45,886 nucleotides of DNA from assembly GCF_900169785.1 (NCBI RefSeq), contig NZ_FWER01000046.1, positions 1 through 45,886 of the forward strand, in the 5' to 3' direction. Position numbers and translations under genes: made by a program. The stretch is from Rhizobium sullae. GTDB lineage: Bacteria > Pseudomonadota > Alphaproteobacteria > Rhizobiales > Rhizobiaceae. Position 1 is the first letter of the stretch. Every line of letters begins with the position of its first letter. Below are positions 25,041-31,346 of the stretch, piece after piece. The notes below the pieces were generated by a model, which was not told the origin of the DNA, searched no databases, and saw only the letters and a list, made by a program, of their open reading frames with translations.

Positions 25041-25796
25041 ATGCTTGAAATCAGAAACCTGCACGCCCGCATCGCCGAAGACGGCACCGAGATCATCCGC
25101 GGCCTGGACCTTACAGTGAAGGCCGGCGAAGTCGCTGCCATCATGGGCCCGAACGGCTCCGGCAAGTCGACGCTCTCCTACATTCTTGCGGGTCGCGAAG
25201 ACTATGAAGTGACCGAAGGCGACATCCTTTACAACGGCGAGAGCATTCTCGAGCTCGACGCCGCCGAGCGCGCCGCCAAAGGTATTTTTCTGGCTTTCCA
25301 GTATCCGGTCGAAATCCCGGGCGTCGCGACCATGCAGTTCCTGAAGGTGGCGATGAACGAGCAGCGCAAGGCGCGCGGCGAAGAAGAGCTGAAGACGCCG
25401 GATTTCATGCGTCTCGTCAAGGACGCAGCCGGCAAGCTGCAGATCAATACCGAGATGTTGAAGCGGCCGCTGAACGTCGGCTTTTCCGGCGGTGAGAAGA
25501 AGCGCGCCGAGATCCTGCAGATGGCGCTGCTCCAGCCGCAGCTTTGCGTGCTCGACGAAACCGATTCCGGCCTCGATATCGACGCGCTGAAGATCGTTGC
25601 CGATGGCGTCAACGCGCTGCGTTCGCCCGACCGCGCTGTAGTCGTCATCACCCACTACCAGCGCCTGCTTGATTACATCATTCCGGACACCGTTCACGTC
25701 CTCTACAAGGGCCAGGTGATCAAATCCGGCGACAAGACGCTGGCGCACGAGCTGGAAGCTAACGGCTACGCCGACATCATCGGAGCGGCAGCCTGA
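25041..25796 (+). CDS. sufC: Fe-S cluster assembly ATPase
   Basis: SufC is the ABC-type ATPase of the SufBCD complex. The 251-residue product shows Walker A GPNGSGKST at about residues 36-44, the Q-loop region LAFQYPVEIPGV, the family signature VGFSGGEKKRAEILQ and Walker B LCVLDETDSGLDID, followed by ITHYQRLLDY with the switch His. Two in-frame ATGs exist (25035 and 25041). The second is chosen because GGGA lies seven bases upstream of it but only one base upstream of the first. The gene sits between sufB and sufD in the usual order. Confidence 0.97.
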   Translation: MLEIRNLHARIAEDGTEIIRGLDLTVKAGEVAAIMGPNGSGKSTLSYILAGREDYEVTEGDILYNGESILELDAAERAAKGIFLAFQYPVEIPGVATMQFLKVAMNEQRKARGEEELKTPDFMRLVKDAAGKLQINTEMLKRPLNVGFSGGEKKRAEILQMALLQPQLCVLDETDSGLDIDALKIVADGVNALRSPDRAVVVITHYQRLLDYIIPDTVHVLYKGQVIKSGDKTLAHELEANGYADIIGAAA

Positions 25797-25819
25797 TTCA
25801 GGCGGAAAGGACGAGTCTC

Positions 25820-27094
25820 ATGAACATGCAGACGACGAGCCGCCTGACTGCCGCGGAAGCGGCGCTCATCGAGGCTTTCAACAATCAATTCGGCGAACTG
25901 CCCGGTGACGGCGCGGTGACGGCGACCCGCGACCGGCTGTTGGACGACCTGAAGAAGGGCGGCCTGCCGACACGGCGGATCGAGGCCTGGCATTATACCG
26001 ACCTCAAGAACCTGCTTCGCGCCGTTCCGGCCGTTGCCGGGGACGCCGCATCGAAAGAGATCGAGCCGCTGATCGAAGGTTCTTCGGTTCTCTCGATCAT
26101 GCAGGGCCATGTCGACCCAAGTGCGACTGCGGGCGAGCTTGAGATCTCCAGTTACGCGCAGCACCTGATCGACGGCTCGGCCGTGGCGGGGCTCGGCGCG
26201 CTTGGTGCGGATGATGCCGTCGGCCGCATCAACGGCAGCTTCGTGCGCGACGGCTATGTCGTTTATGTTCCGGCGGGTACCGAATTGGAAAGGCCGCTGG
26301 AGATCGATCTCGTCCATGCCGGCGGCCAGATCCATACGCGCCTGCCCGTATCGTTTGGCGCAAACGTCAAGGCGATCGTGATCGAACGTCACCTGTCGGT
26401 GACCGGCGATGAGGCACTCGTGTCCCATGTCAGTGACATCACGATCGGCGAAGGCACGGAACTCACCTGGATCATCCTGCAACAGCAAGGTGGCGAGGAT
26501 ACGCATCTTGGCCAGATCCGCATCGATCTTGGCGCCAATGCCAAGCTGAAGCTGTTCGTCATCAACGCGGGCGGCAAGCTGGTGCGACAGGAGTTGCACA
26601 TCAAGGTGACAGGCGAGGGTGCGGACCTGACGCTCCGGGGCATCAACCTGCTCGGCGGCGATACGCATACCGACGTGACGATGGTGCTCGGCCACAACGT
26701 TCCACACACCGGTTCGACGGAGATCATCCGCAACGTCGTCTTCGACCGCGCCAAGGGCGTCTTCCAGGGCATGATCCGGGTTGCGCCCGATGCGCAGAAG
26801 ACCGACGCGAAAATGTCGTGCAACACGCTGCTAATGTCGGACGATGCCGACTTCTCGACGAAGCCGGAGCTCGAGATCTTTGCCGACGACGTCCAGTGCG
26901 GCCACGGCGCGACCGTTGCGGATATCGATGACAATCATCTCTTCTACATGATGGCGCGCGGCGTTCCGGAGAACAAGGCGCGGGCGATGCTCGTCAAGGC
27001 CTTCGTCGCCGAGATCGTCGAGGAATTGGAAGACGAAGCCCTGGTCGAGGCGCTGGAAGGCGTCATCTCGGCCTGGCTCGAAAAGCACGCCTGA
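25820..27094 (+). CDS. sufD: Fe-S cluster assembly protein
   Basis: SufD pairs with SufB and SufC in the SufBCD complex and is needed for iron entry. The 424-residue protein has an N-terminal helical part with RIEAWHYTDLKNLLR at about residues 54-68, a central parallel beta-helix, and the C-terminal block GHGATVADIDDNHLFYMMAR with the conserved His, ending in an acidic helix. ATG 25820 follows GAAAGGACGAG. It lies 23 bases after sufC and 12 bases before sufS, which indicates one operon. Confidence 0.97.
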   Translation: MNMQTTSRLTAAEAALIEAFNNQFGELPGDGAVTATRDRLLDDLKKGGLPTRRIEAWHYTDLKNLLRAVPAVAGDAASKEIEPLIEGSSVLSIMQGHVDPSATAGELEISSYAQHLIDGSAVAGLGALGADDAVGRINGSFVRDGYVVYVPAGTELERPLEIDLVHAGGQIHTRLPVSFGANVKAIVIERHLSVTGDEALVSHVSDITIGEGTELTWIILQQQGGEDTHLGQIRIDLGANAKLKLFVINAGGKLVRQELHIKVTGEGADLTLRGINLLGGDTHTDVTMVLGHNVPHTGSTEIIRNVVFDRAKGVFQGMIRVAPDAQKTDAKMSCNTLLMSDDADFSTKPELEIFADDVQCGHGATVADIDDNHLFYMMARGVPENKARAMLVKAFVAEIVEELEDEALVEALEGVISAWLEKHA

Positions 27095-27106
27095 TCGGAT
27101 ACCGCC

Positions 27107-28348
27107 ATGGACAAGTTAGCACCGGCAGCCACCTACGACGTCAAAGCCATCCGCAAGGATTTTCCGATCCTTGCACGGGAGGTCTATGGCAAGCCGCTGG
27201 TCTATCTCGACAACGGCGCCTCCGCCCAGAAGCCGCAAATGGTTATCGATGCCATCTCGCGGACCTATTCGACCGAATATGCGAACGTGCACCGCGGCCT
27301 GCATTTCCTGTCCAATGCGGCAACCGAAGCCTATGAGGGCGCGCGCGAAAAGGTTCGGCGCTTCCTGAACGCGCCGTCCGTCGACGACATCGTCTTCACG
27401 AAATCCTCGACGGAGGCGATCAACACGGTCGCGCACGGCTGGGGCATGCCGAAGATCGGCGAGGGCGACGAGATCGTCGTCTCGATCATGGAGCACCACT
27501 CCAATATCGTGCCCTGGCATTTCATCCGCGAGCGGCAGGGCGCCAAGCTGGTCTGGGTGCCGGTGGACGACGAAGGTGCCTTCCATATCGAGGACTTCGA
27601 GAAAAGCCTGACAGAACGCACTAAGCTCGTTGCGATCACGCATATGTCGAACGCGTTGGGCACCATCGTTCCGGTCAAGGAAGTCTGCCGCATCGCCCAT
27701 GAGCGCGGCATTCCGGTCTTGATCGACGGCTCGCAGGGTGCCGTGCATCTGCCGGTCGATGTCCAGGATATCGACTGCGACTGGTACGTGATGACCGGCC
27801 ACAAGCTCTACGGTCCCTCGGGAATCGGCGTGCTCTACGGCAAAAAGGAGCGGCTTCGCGAGATGCGGCCGTTCCAGGGCGGCGGCGAGATGATTTTCGA
27901 GGTGACGGAAGATGCCGTGACCTACAACGATCCGCCGCATCGCTTCGAAGCCGGCACGCCGCCAATCGTTCAGGCGATCGGCCTTGGTTATGCGCTGGAT
28001 TACATGGACAAGGTCGGACGCGAGGCGATTTCACGCCATGAAGCCGATCTGACGGCCTATGCCGCCGAGCGGCTGCGGTCGATCAATTCGCTGCGCATCT
28101 TCGGAACGGCGCCGGGCAAGGGCAGCATCTTCGCCTTCGAACTCGCCGGCCTGCATCCTCATGATGTCTCGATGGTGATCGACCGGCAGGGCGTTGCGGT
28201 CCGCGCAGGCACCCATTGCGCCATGCCGCTCTTGAAACGCTTCGGCGTCACCGCCACATGCCGTGCATCCTTCGGCATGTACAACACACGTGCCGAGGTT
28301 GATGCCTTGGCCGACGCGCTGGAATATGCGCGCAAGTTCTTTGCTTGA
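27107..28348 (+). CDS. sufS: cysteine desulfurase, SufS type (group II)
   Basis: This 413-residue PLP enzyme provides sulfur to the SufBCD scaffold. It matches the SufS/CsdA group: VYLDNGASAQKP, STEAINTVAHGWG, MEHHSNIVPWH, the PLP Lys in TGHKLYGPSGIGVLYG and the active-site Cys in RAGTHCAMPLLKRFG at about residue 366. Group II enzymes normally need a SufE or SufU partner for activation, and none is encoded in this window. The frame begins 12 bases after the sufD stop and ends 11 bases before the sufT ATG. Confidence 0.97.
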   Translation: MDKLAPAATYDVKAIRKDFPILAREVYGKPLVYLDNGASAQKPQMVIDAISRTYSTEYANVHRGLHFLSNAATEAYEGAREKVRRFLNAPSVDDIVFTKSSTEAINTVAHGWGMPKIGEGDEIVVSIMEHHSNIVPWHFIRERQGAKLVWVPVDDEGAFHIEDFEKSLTERTKLVAITHMSNALGTIVPVKEVCRIAHERGIPVLIDGSQGAVHLPVDVQDIDCDWYVMTGHKLYGPSGIGVLYGKKERLREMRPFQGGGEMIFEVTEDAVTYNDPPHRFEAGTPPIVQAIGLGYALDYMDKVGREAISRHEADLTAYAAERLRSINSLRIFGTAPGKGSIFAFELAGLHPHDVSMVIDRQGVAVRAGTHCAMPLLKRFGVTATCRASFGMYNTRAEVDALADALEYARKFFA

Positions 28349-28359
28349 GGAGTGTCCGT

Positions 28360-28740
28360 ATGAGCCTGGACGAAAGCGAACAGAAGACCGACGTGCGCGA
28401 GGGTATCGTGCATTCGAGCATTCCTACCGATGAGTTGGCGCGCCTTAGCGACGACGTCATCGGCGCGCTGAAAACCGTCTACGATCCGGAAATTCCCGCC
28501 GACATTTTCGAACTCGGGCTGATCTACAAGATCGACATCGAGGACGACCGCATGGTGAAGATCGTCATGACGCTGACGGCCCCGGGCTGCCCGGTTGCTG
28601 GCGAAATGCCGGGCTGGGTAGAGAATGCCGTCGGCGCGGTTGAAGGCGTATCCGGCGTCGAGGTCGCGATGACCTTCGATCCGCCGTGGACTCCGGATCG
28701 CATGTCGGAAGAGGCGCAGGTTGCCGTTGGCTGGTACTAG
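28360..28740 (+). CDS. sufT: SufT-like DUF59/MIP18 domain protein
   Basis: The 126-residue product belongs to the DUF59/MIP18 family (SufT), which acts in Fe-S protein maturation. Visible blocks are ALKTVYDPEIPADIFELGLI near residues 39-58 and MTLTAPGCPVAGEMPGWV with the single conserved Cys, ending MTFDPPWTPDRMSEEA. Start ATG 28360 has GAGGAG upstream; the longer frame starting at 28345 is not supported. It sits between sufS and sufA, the position called sufX in Agrobacterium. Confidence 0.95.
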   Translation: MSLDESEQKTDVREGIVHSSIPTDELARLSDDVIGALKTVYDPEIPADIFELGLIYKIDIEDDRMVKIVMTLTAPGCPVAGEMPGWVENAVGAVEGVSGVEVAMTFDPPWTPDRMSEEAQVAVGWY

Positions 28741-28855
28741 CATGATCCCGAAAAGCTGCAGTCGGCAGGCTGGTATTGAAGCCTTAAGCTGCGCGCTTTA
28801 CATTAAGACTCGAAGCACCCGAACTTAACCCGGGTTGTGGAAGGAGAATGAGCCG

Positions 28856-29251
28856 ATGGGCTTTGCAGTGATGAGCATGACCGGCACCGCCGCGGCGCGG
28901 GTGAAGGCGATCGTCGAAAATTCCGGACCGGAGGCCAAGGGCATCCGCGTCGGCATCAAGAAGGGCGGTTGCGCCGGGATGGAATATACCATCGACCTGG
29001 TGACCGAACCCAATGCCAAGGACGACCTGATCGAACGCGACGGCGCCAAGGTCTGGGTCGAGCCATCTGCTGTCCTCTATCTGCTCGGCACGGAACTGGA
29101 CTTCGAGACGACGACGCTGCGCTCGGGCTTCACCTTCACCAACCCGAACCAGACATCGGCCTGCGGCTGCGGAGAATCCGTGGAACTGAAGCCCGCCGAT
29201 CTCGCAGCGCTTGCCGCGCGCGGCGACGCGGTAGTGCCTGCCGCGCACTGA
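28856..29251 (+). CDS. sufA: A-type Fe-S carrier protein
   Basis: SufA receives clusters from SufBCD and passes them to target proteins. The 131-residue product has the three conserved Cys of the A-type family: one in IKKGGCAGMEYTIDLV near residue 41 and two in SACGCGESVEL near residues 101-103. ATG 28856 has AAGGAG nine bases upstream. It is the last gene of the operon, 115 bases after sufT. That gap begins with GCATGATCCCGAAAAGC, resembling a common rhizobial intergenic repeat fragment. A strong terminator follows at 29272-29293. Confidence 0.95.
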   Translation: MGFAVMSMTGTAAARVKAIVENSGPEAKGIRVGIKKGGCAGMEYTIDLVTEPNAKDDLIERDGAKVWVEPSAVLYLLGTELDFETTTLRSGFTFTNPNQTSACGCGESVELKPADLAALAARGDAVVPAAH

Positions 29252-29271
29252 ATTCTTCAAGGCCGCAATCG

Positions 29272-29306
29272 AAGCCGCCAGCGATGGCGGCTTTGTTATT
29301 TTGATT
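29272..29306 (+). terminator. factor-independent terminator of the suf operon
   Basis: AAGCCGCC (29272-29279) and GGCGGCTT (29286-29293) pair perfectly over eight bases around a 6-base loop, followed by TGTTATTTTGATTT. It lies 20 bases after the sufA stop, so it ends the operon on the plus strand. Confidence 0.85.
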
Positions 29307-29340
29307 TGTCCCTTTCAGGCAGCGAAACAGTTTCTACCGT

Positions 29341-29976
29341 ATGATCATCGAAACGCTGCTTCTACTCTTTGCCAAAGGCGCTCTTCTTGGCCTCATCGTC
29401 ACCGCGCCGCCGGGGCCGATCGCGACGCTCTGCATCAACCGCAGCCTTCATCGTGGTTTCCGATCGGGTGCAGCCATCGGTATTGGGGCAGCGCTTGGCG
29501 ATGCGTGCTACGCACTGGTGGCGGCCGCCGGTCTCGCAATGGTCTCGCACACCGTCGACGATTATTCACTGCCGATTGCGGCAGCCGGCGGTGCGCTTCT
29601 CATCTTTCTCGGCATCCGCGATCTTGTGACCCCGCCTGCCGGTGCCGTGGAGGTCGGCGCCCGCGATCTCTTCGGCAAGATCGCCTCGACCTTCCTGCTG
29701 GCGATTTCGAACCCCGGCGCGCTTCTTTCGTTCGGAGGCCTCTTTGCGGGGCTTGGTCTGGTCGACGGCAATACGGTGACGGAAGTCGCGGCGATCGTCA
29801 TCGGCGTGTTTTTCGGTGCAATGGCCTGGTGGACGGCGTTGAGCGCGGCGGTCAATCTCGCCAGCGACAGGATTTCAAGCGATCTCACGCTGCTGATCCG
29901 CCGCATTTCCGGCGGGCTGATCATCGCCTTCGGGACCGTCGTTCTCGGCTTTGCAGCGCGGCTGCTGCTTGCATAG
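29341..29976 (+). CDS. LysE family exporter
   Basis: The 211-residue protein has six predicted membrane helices and the LysE/RhtB pattern. The N-terminal helix is followed by GLIVTAPPGPIATLCINRSL, matching the family PGP motif (about residues 17-36), and then by GAAIGIGAALGDACYALVAA. A middle motif, AISNPGALLSFGGLFAGLG, corresponds to the second conserved Asn-Pro-containing helix. LysE members export lysine, arginine, homoserine, threonine or other small molecules; substrate cannot be assigned. It has its own start after the suf terminator, and no clear promoter was identified. It converges on the flagellar-like gene with 17 bases between. Confidence 0.88.
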   Translation: MIIETLLLLFAKGALLGLIVTAPPGPIATLCINRSLHRGFRSGAAIGIGAALGDACYALVAAAGLAMVSHTVDDYSLPIAAAGGALLIFLGIRDLVTPPAGAVEVGARDLFGKIASTFLLAISNPGALLSFGGLFAGLGLVDGNTVTEVAAIVIGVFFGAMAWWTALSAAVNLASDRISSDLTLLIRRISGGLIIAFGTVVLGFAARLLLA

Positions 29977-29993
29977 AGAGTTGCGCGGGTAAG

Positions 29994-30269
29994 TCAGTCG
30001 CGCTTGATGCTCATCAGCAATTCCCACATGTCGGCGCCGGCCTCGAAAACGACGGCGTTCGCCTTGAAGCTTTGCTCGGCCTGGATCAGGCTCGTCAGTT
30101 CCATGAGCGGATCGACACTTTGGCCTTCATTGGCAGTCAGCGTATCGGGATCGACGCGGCTATCGCCGGGCGTGCTGATGTTCGCCACGTTGCTGGCAAT
30201 CGCGCCGACCTTGCTGGTCTGGGTGCGCATGCCCGAAAGAGCGGTGTTCATGACGCTCGATACATTCAT
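29994..30269 (-). CDS. miniature flagellar rod/hook-like protein
   Basis: The 91-residue product joins the two ends of a flagellar axial protein. Residues 1-33 (MNTALSGMRTQTSKVGAIAS, then NVANISTPG) match the N-terminal Flg_bb_rod segment, and about residues 52-91 (VDPLMELTSLIQAEQSFKAN, then AVVFEAGADMWELLMSIKRD) match the C-terminal Flg_bbr_C helix of FlgC, FlgF, FlgG and FlgE. The central domain found in those proteins is absent, and only about 18 residues join the helices. The ATG at 30269 has GAGGAAA upstream, and the longer frame is not used. No flagellar genes lie nearby. Function is unknown; a role in flagellar rod assembly is a guess. Confidence 0.8.
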   Translation of the reverse strand: MNVSSVMNTALSGMRTQTSKVGAIASNVANISTPGDSRVDPDTLTANEGQSVDPLMELTSLIQAEQSFKANAVVFEAGADMWELLMSIKRD

Positions 30270-30410
30270 CAGCCGTTTCCTCACGTCTCCATAGAAGCCG
30301 CTATACAGAAGAGATTTTAGGGAAAACTGAACGCGTTTCGTTAACAGTAAGTGCAGCAAGGCGAGCAGGGCGTCCGGAAATGGCACGGAAGCTGAAAAAC
30401 GGTGGTCGCC

Positions 30411-30656
30411 TCAGTTCAAGCGCGCGATCTGAGCCTGGAACGCCGTTCGATACTGGGAGGCCTCTTCAGGCGGCAGATCGGCCTGGCGAGGCTCCAGCCG
30501 GACCAACCGGCCGAGGACATGGAGAAGGTTCGTCGGATCGGCTGTATATTCGCAAAGCCAGTGATCGGGTTGAATAGCGTCCAGCGGCGAGGGCAGGCGG
30601 CGGTCGCCTATCATGGGCAGCAAGCGATCGAGCCTGCGATATGGTTCGATTGACAA
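30411..30656 (-). CDS. small hypothetical protein
   Basis: An 81-residue frame starts with TTG at 30656 and ends with TGA at 30413. Its composition is protein-like, with alternating hydrophobic and charged residues (LDRLLPMIGDRRLPSPLDAI, then YTADPTNLLHVLGRLVRLEP), and it ends in a charged helix. I do not recognise a family. No ribosome binding site precedes the TTG, and an internal ATG at 30614 has none either. It is also overlapped by an antisense frame of similar length. It may be a real small gene, a truncated gene or chance. Confidence 0.35.
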   Translation of the reverse strand: MSIEPYRRLDRLLPMIGDRRLPSPLDAIQPDHWLCEYTADPTNLLHVLGRLVRLEPRQADLPPEEASQYRTAFQAQIARLN

Positions 30657-30990
30657 CGCTTTATTCGACGATGTCGCTCATTCAAACTTTCTGCTGAGGC
30701 TGCACGTTTGGACAGAACCGTAGCGCAATGGAACAATAAAAGGGGCTGAAATTAAAAGACGAAACCTCGGATGGTCAGCCGTGGTCCGATCTTGGCTACA
30801 GATATCGAAATCTAGACGGCTGCGGCTATCGATGCCCTGCTTGTTCAACGGATCGGAATCCTCCCGAGGGAGCCCGGCGATCAGATCCATCCTTTCGCCA
30901 TAGGGCGGCTGGGCGGCCCGATGGCCTGAGGTCGTTCGCAAAGCGTCGCTTGGGAGGCCCGCCGCGGTAGGCAAAATCTGGTAGCGTCGA
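30657..30990. other. intergenic stretch with no gene called
   Basis: This 334-base stretch lies upstream of the doubtful small gene and downstream of DUF982. A minus-strand frame of 116 residues covers much of it but is rich in Arg, Ser and Pro with no recognisable fold and no ribosome binding site. No terminator, tRNA or riboswitch was recognised. It may be decayed coding sequence or a regulatory spacer. Confidence 0.5.
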
Positions 30991-31263
30991 TCAGCCTTGA
31001 ATGTCGATGCCAGCCTCGATCGCGGCATCGATGAAGGCCTTCCGCGCCTCTTCGTTGGTGCGCTTGCCCTTTATGACGTCGGCGCAGATCAGCAGAGCAC
31101 GATCGAGGGCGGGGCCGTCTTCGATTGGCCAGTCCTCGATCAGCGCCCAGGAGGCGGCCTGCGTGGTCGATATGGTCATGTATTGACCTGGTTCTTCGAG
31201 GGCGAGCAGCACCGGTTTCGACCAGGGCGCTTGCATTCTGGCTTCGCTCTGGTCTTTCGGCAT
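30991..31263 (-). CDS. DUF982 domain protein
   Basis: The 90-residue product fits DUF982, a small family abundant in Rhizobiales with no known activity. Typical blocks are ISTTQAASWALIEDWPIEDG at about residues 31-50, followed by ALLICADVIKGKRTNEEARK, leading to a C-terminal helix. ATG 31263 follows AAAAGG, a reasonable ribosome binding site; an internal ATG (residue 10) is possible. It begins about 80 bases downstream of the gcvP stop, past a hairpin on the same strand, so it probably has its own transcript. Confidence 0.85.
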   Translation of the reverse strand: MPKDQSEARMQAPWSKPVLLALEEPGQYMTISTTQAASWALIEDWPIEDGPALDRALLICADVIKGKRTNEEARKAFIDAAIEAGIDIQG

Positions 31264-31307
31264 CGGGCGTGACCTTTTTTCATCGTCGGGTTGGGAGAGT
31301 GAGGCGG

Positions 31308-31332
31308 AAAACCCTCCCCACGAGGGGGAGGG
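31308..31332 (-). terminator. factor-independent terminator of the gcv operon
   Basis: CCCTCCCC (31312-31319) and GGGGAGGG (31325-31332) pair over eight bases around a 5-base loop. Read on the minus strand, the stem is followed by TTTTCC. It lies 14 bases after the gcvP stop, so it would end gcvT-gcvH-gcvP transcription. A simple inverted repeat of this kind is also common as a rhizobial intergenic repeat. Confidence 0.6.
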
Positions 31333-31346
31333 GCCGTGAGGGCGTG

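Noticed and set aside
28741..28757. Fragment GCATGATCCCGAAAAGC resembling a rhizobial intergenic repeat
   Set aside because: Only about 17 bases match and no second arm is seen, so a repeat element is not claimed as a feature.
30678..31028. 116-residue minus-strand frame in the stretch upstream of the small hypothetical gene
   Set aside because: Arg/Ser/Pro-rich, no ribosome binding site, overlaps the end of the DUF982 gene; not called as a gene.
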